Origin: Desulfoplanes formicivorans
GTDB lineage: Bacteria > Desulfobacterota > Desulfovibrionia > Desulfovibrionales > Desulfomicrobiaceae
Reading direction: 5' to 3'
DNA length: 64,000 nucleotides
NCBI RefSeq assembly: GCF_001748225.1
Contig: NZ_BDFE01000004.1
Span: 1 to 64,000 of the forward strand
Shown: piece by piece, positions 52,423 through 61,654 of the stretch
How positions within the stretch are numbered: the stretch's first letter is position 1
Layout of the letters: each line of letters begins with the position of its first letter
The notes under the pieces: model-generated
Seen by the model: only the letters and a program-made list of their open reading frames with translations
What the model was told of the DNA's origin: nothing
The model's database searches: none
Made by a program: the position numbers and the translations under genes

Positions 52423-53028
52423 TCAGACGGAAGGGGCCGGGACATTCATCCACCTGACCACCCATCCCTTCCTGCCCGCCTCCAGATGGGTCATCCTAGC
52501 ATAATCAACTCCAAGGGAAAACATCTGCCCCAATCGAATGCCCAGGATATGACAGAGCAAAACCCTGATCACCCCGGCATGGGTGACCACGAGAACAACT
52601 GCGTCCGGGTCAAGGTTGCTGCACAGGGCCTTGAATGCTGCAACCACCCTTTTTTGCAGATCAAGAAAACTCTCCCCTTCCGGGGGCCTGAATCCCGCAA
52701 GGTCCTTGCCGCGCTGGGCATAGGCCCCGGGAAACCTTGTCCTGACCTCCTGCCTGCTCACGCCCTCCCATGCTCCCAGGGATATTTCCCGAAAGCCCGG
52801 CTCACGTTCAATGCGCACACCAACAGAACCAACAGCATTTTCCGCGGTCTGTATGGTACGTGTCAGATCGCTGCAGACAACACGGTCTGGGACATGAGCC
52901 GCAAAAAATCCCCGCCAGGCCCGGGCCTGCTGGATACCCAGCTCGCTCAGGGGATAGTCGATCTGCCCCACATAGCGCTTCACTCCGTCGGTTGTGCAAT
53001 CTCCATGGCGTAACAGATAAATGTTCAT
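52423..53028 (-). CDS. Histidine phosphatase family protein (CobC/phosphoglycerate mutase-like)
   Basis: A 201-residue phosphatase. The catalytic LLRHGDC is at residues 5-11, the second Arg lies in SDLTRTIQTAE, Glu in FREISLGAWEG and the second His in VVTHAGVIRVLL. The short length and the ISLGAWEG block resemble alpha-ribazole phosphatase, which acts late in cobalamin synthesis, but no other cobalamin genes are nearby, so the substrate is open. The ATG at 53028 has a GGAGG site; an in-frame ATG lies seven codons upstream. It lies 148 bp downstream of the mocA-like gene. Confidence 0.87.
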   Translation of the reverse strand: MNIYLLRHGDCTTDGVKRYVGQIDYPLSELGIQQARAWRGFFAAHVPDRVVCSDLTRTIQTAENAVGSVGVRIEREPGFREISLGAWEGVSRQEVRTRFPGAYAQRGKDLAGFRPPEGESFLDLQKRVVAAFKALCSNLDPDAVVLVVTHAGVIRVLLCHILGIRLGQMFSLGVDYARMTHLEAGRKGWVVRWMNVPAPSV

Positions 53029-53176
53029 CAGGCCGTCCTCCAGGAGCACATGCTGATCAACCGGAGACTCGCATGGGAAGAAGGTGCAAAACCGGACACA
53101 CCCCTGCGCTCAAACCCGCACAAGGCAGATATGCACAAGCCATTGATCCATGTTGTATTCTGCAAGACCATGCTCA

Positions 53177-54319
53177 TCACTCCGGACACAGGCTGTTTCC
53201 ACTCACCTGGTTGGCCAATGCCTCCAGCACGATTCCTGTACGCTCCTGAAAACGGGCTTCGGCATGCAGAGCATGATCCAAGCGCTCTTTGACATGGGCT
53301 CGGGCTTTGGCATTGATCCCGTACTGCTCCATTTTGGCACCGTATCTGACGGCAAGCGATACGGGCCGGTCTCCCTTGAAATACTTGTCGGCCAAAAAAA
53401 TGATCTCCTGATGGGTGATGGGTGCGCCATCCGGGACATGCATATCCGAGTGAGGAGCTATCACACGTGCCACTTGGCTTAACCCCATGGCATCAAGGAT
53501 CTCGGCTCCCCGTGGTCCATGATGCCGTTCAAGGCGCGCGATATCGTGGAGCAGGCCAGCCGCCTCCAAAAGGTCCGGATCAAAGGCTCCGCCATGTTGG
53601 TTCAAATGCTCGCCCATGGCCCGGGCCAATGCTGCCACCATAATGGAATGGGCCCTGATATGCTCGGGAATGGGGTGCACATCCTCCATCACAACCAGAC
53701 ATTCCTTGCGGGAGGGAACACCAAACCTCTGCCATGCCGCAAGGATACGCTCATAGGCATCGGGAGTATTCATATCCATGAGCATGTGCTCATCCGGCAC
53801 CTGGACCGGAATGATCCCATGGGCAACCGATCGAAACAATCCGTGCAGGCCTTTGTCTCCTGTCCAGCCAAGGATGTCCGCTGCCCATGAGGAAGGAACA
53901 AGAGGGGGGTGCCCGCTTTGTTTTCCGCAATAGGGTATGACAACAGACGTATCATTCTCCCGCCATGTCTGCGCTGCAAGCCGCAAGGTACACGACCGGA
54001 CAAGGGGGATATCCACGGGCAGAAGAAACATGCCCGCGCATTCTTTGGCCAGGGCCCTGATCCCCGTGCAGACAGAGGCAAACATGCCCTCTTCAGGATG
54101 AGGATTGCAGGCCTCGACCACTCCGAGGCCATCCAGCAAAGGGCGGATGCATTCTCCGTGAAATCCCGTGACCACGCAGATGCGTTCGATCCCGACCTCC
54201 CGGAACAAGGCGACCTCATGTTCCAGCACGGTTCGCCCCCCCAGGGGAAGCAGGGCCTTGCATCGGCCCATGCGGGAAGATTCTCCGGCGGCCAGAATAA
54301 TTGCACCCAGATCCTTCAT
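53177..54319 (-). CDS. MocA-like molybdenum cofactor cytidylyltransferase fused to HD domain
   Basis: A 380-residue two-domain protein. Residues 1 to about 200 are a MobA/MocA-type nucleotidyltransferase (IILAAGESSRMGRCKALLPLGG, with PVDIP at 101-105 and the MocA-like SGHPPLVP). Residues about 205-375 are an HD phosphohydrolase-like domain with His258-Asp259 in LLHDIARLERHHGPRGAEIL. MocA adds CMP to molybdopterin to make the cofactor of xanthine-oxidase-family enzymes such as the Mop protein of this window. The start overlaps the xdhC stop by four bases. The HD partner is unusual and its substrate is unknown. Confidence 0.88.
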   Translation of the reverse strand: MKDLGAIILAAGESSRMGRCKALLPLGGRTVLEHEVALFREVGIERICVVTGFHGECIRPLLDGLGVVEACNPHPEEGMFASVCTGIRALAKECAGMFLLPVDIPLVRSCTLRLAAQTWRENDTSVVIPYCGKQSGHPPLVPSSWAADILGWTGDKGLHGLFRSVAHGIIPVQVPDEHMLMDMNTPDAYERILAAWQRFGVPSRKECLVVMEDVHPIPEHIRAHSIMVAALARAMGEHLNQHGGAFDPDLLEAAGLLHDIARLERHHGPRGAEILDAMGLSQVARVIAPHSDMHVPDGAPITHQEIIFLADKYFKGDRPVSLAVRYGAKMEQYGINAKARAHVKERLDHALHAEARFQERTGIVLEALANQVSGNSLCPE

Positions 54320-55341
54320 AATCCGGCCCGTCGTGCCTGAATGAGTTGGGCCACGATACTCACCCCTATTTCCTGGGGTGTCCTGGCTCCAATGGACACG
54401 CCCAGGGGGCAGTGCACCCGGTCCAAATCCTTTTGAGTCAGACCCTTGTCCAGAAGATCGGCAAAAATGGCCTCCCGCTTTCTGACACTGCCAAGCATTC
54501 CCACGAACCCGGCCGAGGTGGCCAGGACCTGTTCCAGCAACACCTTGTCCAGCTGGGGAACCCGCGAGGCAATGACCACCAGATCCCTGCGGGTCAGGGA
54601 AAAGGACGACACGCAGTCGTAAAAGGACGAAGGACAATGGATGGATGTGGCCCGCGGGAAGAACTCGGCCGTAGCCAAAGAAGTGCGATCATCCACCACA
54701 ATGGGCGCGAAACCGGCCAGGGCGGCAATTTCCACTGTGGCCCGACTCACATGCCCGGCCCCGAAAAAATACACCTTGGGAGGGCCCATGACCGGACAGA
54801 CAAACCATGTTCTGCCATGTTCGGAAAAGGTCATGGGACGGGGAAACGTCCCGGCCCGGCTCTGAAGCATTGTCCTGTCCATGTCCACCAACCCGTGCTC
54901 GGCATCCACAAGAACCACCTGATCTTGATGGTATTCCTCCTCCCCAAGGGGAAAAGCCAGAAAACAGGATTTTTCATGATCAATATGTTCCACAACCCGG
55001 GAAAAAAGAGCGCGATCCCCTGGTTTGAGCAGGTTCACGAGAATCTCCACCTGGCCCCCGCACACCATGCCCATGCTGCTGGCCGACCGGGGATCGGTCA
55101 TGGCAAAATGCCGACTCACACGTCGCAATGTTCCCTGTTTCATAAGCTCCCGGGCAGCTTCCATGACCTCGGCCTCGGCAAATCCGCCGCCAATGGTTCC
55201 CGCAATCGCCCCGTCGGCAAACACGGCCATCATGGTCCCGGCATCCCTGGGGGTCGAGCCTTTCTGGTGCACAATGATCGCAAGACCAACCGGCTCGCCC
55301 TTGGCCAAGCGTTCCTCAATCTGTTGAAAAAAATGCTGCAT
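54316..55341 (-). CDS. xdhC: XdhC/CoxI-family molybdoenzyme maturation protein
   Basis: A 341-residue cytoplasmic protein. The N-terminal XdhC domain has HQKGSTPRDAGTMMAVFADGAIAGTIGGG and SMGMVCGGQVEIL; the C-terminal Rossmann part has VYFFGAGHVSRATVEIAALAGF and SRVPQLDKVLLEQVLA. XdhC proteins bind the Mo cofactor, promote its sulfuration and insert it into xanthine-oxidase-family enzymes; the likely client here is the Mop protein. The ATG at 55341 has a GGGAG site. It starts 25 bp after the yhaN-like gene and couples to mocA by ATGA. Confidence 0.92.
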   Translation of the reverse strand: MQHFFQQIEERLAKGEPVGLAIIVHQKGSTPRDAGTMMAVFADGAIAGTIGGGFAEAEVMEAARELMKQGTLRRVSRHFAMTDPRSASSMGMVCGGQVEILVNLLKPGDRALFSRVVEHIDHEKSCFLAFPLGEEEYHQDQVVLVDAEHGLVDMDRTMLQSRAGTFPRPMTFSEHGRTWFVCPVMGPPKVYFFGAGHVSRATVEIAALAGFAPIVVDDRTSLATAEFFPRATSIHCPSSFYDCVSSFSLTRRDLVVIASRVPQLDKVLLEQVLATSAGFVGMLGSVRKREAIFADLLDKGLTQKDLDRVHCPLGVSIGARTPQEIGVSIVAQLIQARRAGL

Positions 55342-55366
55342 ATCATCTCCCTGGTGCAGCCCGTCC

Positions 55367-58300
55367 TTACAAACGGTGCACAAACAGCCCGGCAGGCACG
55401 TCGATCTTCCGGGACAATTCCAGCACCCGACTGTGGTGGGTAAACAGCAGAACCTGGGTTTGAGCTGCCAGATCCGCAAGAACTTCAAGGCCGACCTGTG
55501 TGCGACTGTCGTCAAACCCCACAAGAATGTCGTCCACCACAAAGGGCATGGGTTCGCCCTTGCCGAAATGTTTCTCCAACGTGGCCAGACGCAGGGCCAG
55601 GTAAAGCTGATCCCTGGTTCCCTCGCTCATCCCGTCGATCGGCACCTCGTCGTCGTTGGGACGGATGCCCAAAAGCACCGGCGCGCCCGAACTGTCCAGT
55701 TCATCACGAAGGCCTGCGTAGGATCCCAGGGTCAAGCGGGCAAAAAGTTCACCAGCCCGTCCCAAAAGGGGTCCTTGATTTTCCTTGCGATAGGCCTCGA
55801 TCTGCTGCTCAAGCATACGCTCGGCAATCCGAAGCCGCAGGTATTCCTCGACTCCGGAAGTGATCACGGCCAATTGTTCCTGGGCATCCTGCATGGCCCC
55901 GGCCGCAAAGGAGCTGCCGTCATTGGCATGCATTTTTGTATGCAGGGCCTGGCGCGCATCACGCAGCTCATCCCGCTTTTGCTGATACTCCTCAAGGGTC
56001 AGACATATTTTATCCAACTCCGCGTCCAAGGCATCCACCCGGGCCTGTGCATACTCGGCTTCCAAAGCCTCAATGCTCAGCCCATCCCCGTTGCGGGCCA
56101 ATTCCTGTTCCAGATGCTCGAGGCGTGCAACAAGGTTCCGCTTGCGGGAGATCTCGCCAACCTGTTCCAGGTCCTCATCCCGGCTGACGTTGGCACGCTC
56201 TCGGAGCTCTGCCAATTTCTTTTGGGCAGCGCGTATGCTGATCTCGGCATCTTGAAGCTCTTGGCGGAGCTCCTGCTGCTGGTTGGTGATTTTTTTGAGA
56301 GCACCCCGGGCATCACGCGCCTGGGCCACGTCCTTGCTGAGCTGGGCAACAAAGGTTGTTGCCTTCTGACCGCTTATATCCCATCCGGCACGTTGGGCCA
56401 GAGCGCGCACACTGTCTTCGAATTCCTGTTCCACCTGGTCCATGCCAAAGAGCCGCCTGCCAAGGGTCTTAGATTCGTCAAACGCCTTGAAAAAAGATTC
56501 CAGCCGATCAAGGGTGTTCAGGGCGACCTGAGGATGGACATCAGGGGTCACGCCCAACCCCTGAACAGCCTGGGTCCATTCTTCCTGCCACCGGGCCTGC
56601 TCCGCCTCCACAGCCTTCAGAGCTTCCCGGGCCCGGGACATGCGGCGATCTATCTTGTCCAGGGACGCTTCCACTTGCTTTCTCCGGGCCATATCCGTTT
56701 CCACACCCTGAATCCGCTGTTCACACCAGGCGATCATGGCGGCCAGCCCCATATCCCGGGGGGAACAACTCGGATCAAGCAGGAGCATCTGCCGGGAGAC
56801 CGCTTCCTTGTGCCGCTTCAGTTCCTCCTTGAGCCGTTGGGCCTCCAGGGACACGACACGTGCCGATTTCATGTCGGCGATCATTTTTTCCACTCTAAGG
56901 AGCCATTGCTTCATCTCGCGGGGCGTGCCCGCCTCAATGCCAAGGGGGTGCCAGAGCCCTTGCCAGGCAGCTGCCAGTTGTGTCTCGGCCTCCTGAAGGA
57001 GATTCTTTTCTCCGCTCAGATCGTCAATGCGAGTCGTCAGCTCCTTTTTTCTCATTTCCAGATTCGCCCGCTTGGCAACCAGATCCGAACCGGCACGCAG
57101 GGCATCGGCAACCGTGTCCGCCTGCAAAACATACGTTTCATAGGTTTGGGGAAGATCACCCGAGGACGCGAATGCGCTGACGGCCTGGGCCATATCCTGG
57201 CGGCGTTCAATGTACAGGCCCTTGACCAGATCCCAGCCCTGGTCCCTGACAGCCCGTGCTGTATTCAGATCCTCCATGGTCGGAACATGGTCCTGCAGCA
57301 GCAGGGCCCCCAGTTCCTGTTCCACACCCCTGAGTTCTTTTTGGGCATCCCCAAGCCGGGTCTGCACGTCTTTGCGGGTCTCGTGCAGGTCTTCAAACCT
57401 CTTTTCATACATATCAAGGGTTTCACTGACAGGCAGAGGAACAGCTGCCAATTCGTCCATGGTTCCGGCAAACCGACCCAGCGAGGCAAAAAGGGTTTCC
57501 AATGCCTGCTGTGCTTCGTGTACCCGCTGCTCCGTATCGTCCAGACGCGGTTCAAGATCCCCGGCCTTGCTGGCAGCGGCAATAACAGCCTTTACTTCCC
57601 GCACATCCAGGTGGACCGTTGGAATATCTGCCAGTTCCCTGGAAAGGGCGTCCCGTTCATCAACAATTTCCTGCACAAGATTCCTGGCGCTCTCCTCTTT
57701 CTGGACCAGCGCCTCGTGCTTGCTGGCCAGGGTCGCCACCCATTTCTTGTTCCCCACAAGGGGGCGCAACTCCTGATCAGCAGCATCCAGGGACATATCT
57801 GGACGAACGCTCTTGAGATGCGCTCTGGCCTCATTGCGCAAAAGCCGTTGCTGGGCGGCCAGACCAGGTCGGTCTTCATGAATTTTTTCCACGGCACCCA
57901 TGGCCTTGAACAGGCGGACAATCTCGGCTTCATGATCCAGCAGATCCTGCCGGACATGAAACGACCTGACCTCCTGTTCAAGCTGATCCAGTTTGGCCAG
58001 GGCCTTGTTGCGATCCTTTTCTCCGGTGCTCAGATCTTTTCTGGCCAGGGCGCAGTCTTCTTCAAAATGTTCCGGCAACAGGGGAACATCCCTGAGCTCT
58101 TGAAGACGTTGCATAACGGTTCGACGTTCGGCCAGGGCCCCCTTGACCCGGAGAAGACGTTCCAGTCGGCTCTTTTCCTCGCTCAAACCGCGGATAACCT
58201 CTTCAACCTCCCGGATCTGCCCAAGGGTTTCATCCCATTGCGCATGCAGCCGTTTCCACTCGGCCACAGGAAACGTGGCCTCCCTGAGCTGCTTTCGAGC

Positions 58301-58879
58301 CTCCTTGTAGCGGATCAGGGCCTGGTTGATCACCTTGGTCGAAGCCCTGGGCTTGAACAGGTCTTCAGCTTCGGCCCGCAGGTCGGCAACCACCTTTTTG
58401 AGTCCTGCCGTGCCTGCAGCAGCACTGAAAAGCGCCTGGCCCACATCCCCCGACTGATCCAAAAGTTCCCGACCTCCGGCAACGAGCCGATCATGATCAA
58501 TGCCATACAGGTTCTTGAACAGGGTCTCATCAATGCCCTGGGGCAAAAAAGAGGCAAGAAGGCCCTCATCCAGGGCCTCACCACTTGCGGGATCGAGCAT
58601 GGTTCCCTTGTTGCCCTTCCTGCGCACGAATTCCAGAATCCGGCCATTGGTCAACCGAAGCCGGCCCCCGATACGCAATTGGGCGTTGGAATGGTTAAAA
58701 TTATCCCTGGTGCGGGCAGGGATACCAAACAACCAGGCAACCAGGGCCCGAAGAGAGGTGCTTTTTCCCGCCTCGTTGTCCCCGTAGATAAGATGGAGTC
58801 CCTGCTCGCCCCCGGAGAGATCCAGGGAGGTATCCGAGAATCTGCCAAAGGCGATCAGGTCCAGCCGATCGATCCTCAT
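55367..58879 (-). CDS. YhaN/Rad50-like coiled-coil AAA ATPase
   Basis: A 1170-residue SMC-like ATPase. The N-terminal Walker A is YGDNEAGKSTSLRAL at about residues 32-46. It is followed by two very long coiled-coil arms (about 190-960) and the C-terminal signature and Walker B region (DGMSEGTRDQLYLALRLA, PFVVDDILVGFDD, LLFTHHSRVLELS). With the phosphoesterase encoded upstream it forms a YhaM-YhaN/SbcDC-type pair for processing DNA ends or hairpins. Its ATG overlaps the phosphoesterase stop by four bases. Confidence 0.92.
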   Translation of the reverse strand: MRIDRLDLIAFGRFSDTSLDLSGGEQGLHLIYGDNEAGKSTSLRALVAWLFGIPARTRDNFNHSNAQLRIGGRLRLTNGRILEFVRRKGNKGTMLDPASGEALDEGLLASFLPQGIDETLFKNLYGIDHDRLVAGGRELLDQSGDVGQALFSAAAGTAGLKKVVADLRAEAEDLFKPRASTKVINQALIRYKEARKQLREATFPVAEWKRLHAQWDETLGQIREVEEVIRGLSEEKSRLERLLRVKGALAERRTVMQRLQELRDVPLLPEHFEEDCALARKDLSTGEKDRNKALAKLDQLEQEVRSFHVRQDLLDHEAEIVRLFKAMGAVEKIHEDRPGLAAQQRLLRNEARAHLKSVRPDMSLDAADQELRPLVGNKKWVATLASKHEALVQKEESARNLVQEIVDERDALSRELADIPTVHLDVREVKAVIAAASKAGDLEPRLDDTEQRVHEAQQALETLFASLGRFAGTMDELAAVPLPVSETLDMYEKRFEDLHETRKDVQTRLGDAQKELRGVEQELGALLLQDHVPTMEDLNTARAVRDQGWDLVKGLYIERRQDMAQAVSAFASSGDLPQTYETYVLQADTVADALRAGSDLVAKRANLEMRKKELTTRIDDLSGEKNLLQEAETQLAAAWQGLWHPLGIEAGTPREMKQWLLRVEKMIADMKSARVVSLEAQRLKEELKRHKEAVSRQMLLLDPSCSPRDMGLAAMIAWCEQRIQGVETDMARRKQVEASLDKIDRRMSRAREALKAVEAEQARWQEEWTQAVQGLGVTPDVHPQVALNTLDRLESFFKAFDESKTLGRRLFGMDQVEQEFEDSVRALAQRAGWDISGQKATTFVAQLSKDVAQARDARGALKKITNQQQELRQELQDAEISIRAAQKKLAELRERANVSRDEDLEQVGEISRKRNLVARLEHLEQELARNGDGLSIEALEAEYAQARVDALDAELDKICLTLEEYQQKRDELRDARQALHTKMHANDGSSFAAGAMQDAQEQLAVITSGVEEYLRLRIAERMLEQQIEAYRKENQGPLLGRAGELFARLTLGSYAGLRDELDSSGAPVLLGIRPNDDEVPIDGMSEGTRDQLYLALRLATLEKHFGKGEPMPFVVDDILVGFDDSRTQVGLEVLADLAAQTQVLLFTHHSRVLELSRKIDVPAGLFVHRL

Positions 58880-60141
58880 CCTTTTCCTCCCATGTTCATC
58901 AATCGTCCCACAAGGAGCTGCTTGGCCTCATCCACCAGCCGGTGCACGGTTTCGGGATCATGAACATCACATCCCGAATCAGGGTCAACAGCCTCCACGG
59001 GAAGTTTCTGCACCAATTCGTCTACAACAGCAGCCACCCCGGGAATGGCTTCAAAATCACAGGGCGTGGCTTCGATTTCATTGAGCATATGCGCGAAACC
59101 GGAATCTTCGTCCCGGCGGGTCTCCCGATCGGGTTGCTCAGAAGTTGCCAGTTGCATCCGCTCCACCCAGATATCGCCGTCTCCGATCTCCGCCCCGAGC
59201 ATCCGGATCCGCTGCAGCCACGTATGGGATCGCGCGGCCAGTTCCTCGGCCATCCGGGTAGCGCCCTGCAAGCAAACCCGCACGGCCAGGGGTCGTCCTT
59301 GGGCATGGCGCTGTTCTTCCTGAAGGGCCGTACGAATGCGCTGGCTTATCTCGTTTGCATCATGGGCCTCGTTTAAATCAACAGGGCATACCGCCCAGCG
59401 AAAGACGTCCAGGGCAACAGGTTCAACCCCGATAACGGTTGTATCTTCCACCGTGACCAGCATGCACCCCTTGTCGCCGGTTTCCCGTATATGCCGTCCC
59501 TGAATGCATCCGGAAAACACCACCCAGGGATCATTGCTCACTATTTCCCGCTTGTGCACGTGTCCCAGTGCCCAGTATTGGTACCCCCTGGCCCGCAGGT
59601 CATCCAGGGAACAGGGCGCATACACGCCATGCCCTTCACGCCCATCCAGGCTGGTATGCACAAGGCCGATGTTGAACATGCCGGGCCGGGCAGCGGGATA
59701 GTCGCGCACCAGATTGTCCTGAACATGCCGGTCCTTGAAACTCTGGCCGTGGATGGCCACATTGCACTCATCCAACACAACCGTTTGGGGTTTGCGGGAA
59801 GCAAGCAGGGTCATGTTGGCCGGAGCGGCCAGGGCCCTGGTCATGGTATTGGCCGCATCATGATTGCCGGCCACACCAATGACCCGGATACCCTTCCGGT
59901 CAAGACGCCCCATCTGACGGCTGAAAAAAATGCCCGTGCTGTAGTCCTTCCAATCCCCATCATACAGATCCCCGGCCAGAAGCACGAAAGCAACCTGTTC
60001 CTCAATGGCCAGATCAACCAGATTTTCCAATGCCCTTCGACAGGCATTGCGAATGGAGGCAACAGGAGCCGACTCATATCTGGACAGACCTCGAAGAGGG
60101 CTGTCCAGATGGATGTCTGCGGCATGAATGAATTTCAACAT
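58876..60141 (-). CDS. YhaM/SbcD-like metallophosphoesterase (DNA repair exonuclease)
   Basis: A 421-residue calcineurin-like phosphoesterase. The metal motifs are complete: HAADIHLDSPL (residues 6-16), LLAGDLYDGDW, VAGNHDAAN, LVHTSL and WALGHVHKRE. The C-terminal ~150 residues cap the active site. It is the nuclease partner of the YhaN-like ATPase and is translationally coupled to it. It is the first gene of a run that continues into xdhC and mocA. Confidence 0.92.
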   Translation of the reverse strand: MLKFIHAADIHLDSPLRGLSRYESAPVASIRNACRRALENLVDLAIEEQVAFVLLAGDLYDGDWKDYSTGIFFSRQMGRLDRKGIRVIGVAGNHDAANTMTRALAAPANMTLLASRKPQTVVLDECNVAIHGQSFKDRHVQDNLVRDYPAARPGMFNIGLVHTSLDGREGHGVYAPCSLDDLRARGYQYWALGHVHKREIVSNDPWVVFSGCIQGRHIRETGDKGCMLVTVEDTTVIGVEPVALDVFRWAVCPVDLNEAHDANEISQRIRTALQEEQRHAQGRPLAVRVCLQGATRMAEELAARSHTWLQRIRMLGAEIGDGDIWVERMQLATSEQPDRETRRDEDSGFAHMLNEIEATPCDFEAIPGVAAVVDELVQKLPVEAVDPDSGCDVHDPETVHRLVDEAKQLLVGRLMNMGGKG

Positions 60142-60464
60142 GATGACCTCATCACCTGCATACTGTTTTCAGGACATGGGGGTTCTTTTCCCTTCAGGCA
60201 GCCGTATCGCCACTCGGTGCAACTTGGTCCCAAAAGGATTTTTTTGCAAGACATGCCAGGATGATCCCCTGCACCATTCATGAAGAGCACCTCCCGACCA
60301 TGACCCGAAAATGCTCCGGAAAGTCAGTGCTCATCTGATTGTGTACGGTCTGTTTGACAAAAGGCGGCCTTTTCGGAGAACCTCTCTTCATGTAATGAGG
60401 CACATTCATTGTCCAACAACGGGCCTCACAGATTTTTTGGCATGAAACCAGCTTGGAGCTGCCC
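60142..60464. other. Divergent intergenic region before fliJ
   Basis: 323 bp without a gene. No convincing sigma28 or sigma54 flagellar promoter was found. GGAG at 60455-60458 serves fliJ. Confidence 0.4.
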
Positions 60465-60917
60465 ATGAGTCGGTCTTTTGTCTTCAAACTCGCATCCATC
60501 CTGCAGTATCGTCTCCAGCAGGAAGAGCAGGCCCAGCTGGCCTTTTCCCAAGCCAAGACTCGCTATGAACATCAGGGCCGACTGGTCAGGCAGCTTATGG
60601 CCCAACAGCAGACCTGTGATGCCCAGTTCATGCAGCAGCAAAGCATGACCCAGGCCGAATTGTGGCTGTGGGGCAACTACAAGAAACGCATTGAGCAAGA
60701 CCGTGCACAGGCAGAGACACTTCTGGGGGAATATGCCCGGGACGTGGAAAAAAAACGATCGCACCTCATCGCCTGCGCCAGAGACCGCAAGCTTCTTGAA
60801 AAACTCAAAACAAACCAGGCCAGAGAACATGCAAACAAGGAACGAGCCCTTGAACAAAAGGAATTCGACGAAACAGCCACCCTCCGCTTCGACAAAGCGG
60901 GTCCCCAGACTGTTTGA
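60465..60917 (+). CDS. fliJ: Flagellar export protein FliJ
   Basis: A 150-residue, almost entirely helical coiled-coil protein. FVFKLASILQYRLQQEEQAQLAFSQA is the typical FliJ start, where the first helices contact the export ATPase FliI. FliJ joins FliI to the export gate in flagellar assembly. The ATG at 60465 has a GGAG site seven bases upstream; a TTG four codons earlier is the alternative. FliH and FliI are not adjacent, so the gene stands apart from the main flagellar clusters. It overlaps the next gene by about 89 bases. Confidence 0.83.
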   Translation: MSRSFVFKLASILQYRLQQEEQAQLAFSQAKTRYEHQGRLVRQLMAQQQTCDAQFMQQQSMTQAELWLWGNYKKRIEQDRAQAETLLGEYARDVEKKRSHLIACARDRKLLEKLKTNQAREHANKERALEQKEFDETATLRFDKAGPQTV

Positions 60918-61545
60918 AGCGTTGATTGCCGTAGGCCTGATCAAGCTTTTCCTGTTGGGTTGTTACGGGATGAACCACTGGTTCGCCCCCAGCGGATCGT
61001 TTCTGCCCCGGATCCAGGCGACCCGGGTGGTGGAGGCCCAGGCGGCCCAGCCCCCCCAGACAACCCAACCGGGCAGCACGGCTTCGTCCAGCAACACGGA
61101 TTCCAAGTCCGGCAGCCAGCCTGAGACCACCAAGCCAGGCTCAGCCCAGCAGGAAGATCTTGGCAGTGCCCTGCAGAAATGGACGGAACTGCGTGAAAAA
61201 CAACAGGCCCTCGACCGCAAGGAAGAAGAATTGCGCCGTCTGGAAAAAATCCTGGACGCCAAACTGCGCAAGGCCCAGGAGATTCAGGACAGTATTCGCA
61301 AGATGCTTGACGAGGCTGACGTCATGAAAAACAAGAAAATCAAGCACTTGATAGATGTCTATTCCAACATGAAAGCCAAGCAGGCCGCTTTGGTCCTGGA
61401 ATCCCTTGAAGAAGACATTGCCGTCAAAATTTTGTCGGGCATGCGCGGCCGCAAGGCTGGCGAAATCCTTTCCTATGTCACTCCCAAAAAAGCGGCATTG
61501 CTCTCGGAACGGTTGACGGATCTGCGGATTCCCTTTGCCGAGTAG
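60829..61545 (+). CDS. MotE-like flagellar protein (MgtE intracellular N domain family)
   Basis: A 238-residue protein. A basic N-terminus is followed by one membrane span (about residues 28-46), a Gln/Thr/Ser-rich periplasmic linker (about 60-105), a coiled coil (about 110-165) and an MgtE-N-like helical domain (MKAKQAALVLESLEEDIAVKILSGM), the arrangement of MotE, which stabilises the motor protein MotC in other bacteria. Such genes commonly follow fliJ. The start is the least certain part: ATG 60829 lies inside fliJ with only a weak ribosome site. Confidence 0.78.
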   Translation: MQTRNEPLNKRNSTKQPPSASTKRVPRLFEALIAVGLIKLFLLGCYGMNHWFAPSGSFLPRIQATRVVEAQAAQPPQTTQPGSTASSSNTDSKSGSQPETTKPGSAQQEDLGSALQKWTELREKQQALDRKEEELRRLEKILDAKLRKAQEIQDSIRKMLDEADVMKNKKIKHLIDVYSNMKAKQAALVLESLEEDIAVKILSGMRGRKAGEILSYVTPKKAALLSERLTDLRIPFAE

Positions 61546-61576
61546 TCAACCTGCCGTACTGGCAGACCAGCACAAA

Positions 61577-61618
61577 CGCCGGGTTGAATGCACACAACAG
61601 CATTCAACCCGGCGTTTT
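61577..61618 (+). terminator. Intrinsic terminator of the fliJ-motE pair
   Basis: CGCCGGGTTGAATGC (61577-61591) pairs perfectly with GCATTCAACCCGGCG (61600-61614), followed by TTTT. Confidence 0.9.
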
Positions 61619-61654
61619 CACTGGCACCGGTCACCAAGGTACAAATAAAAGGGG

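Noticed and set aside
55376-58963. 1195-codon open frame on the plus strand
   Set aside because: It is the antisense of the YhaN-like ATPase; its composition is that of a shadow frame and it has no motifs, while the minus strand has a complete Walker A, coiled coils and Walker B.
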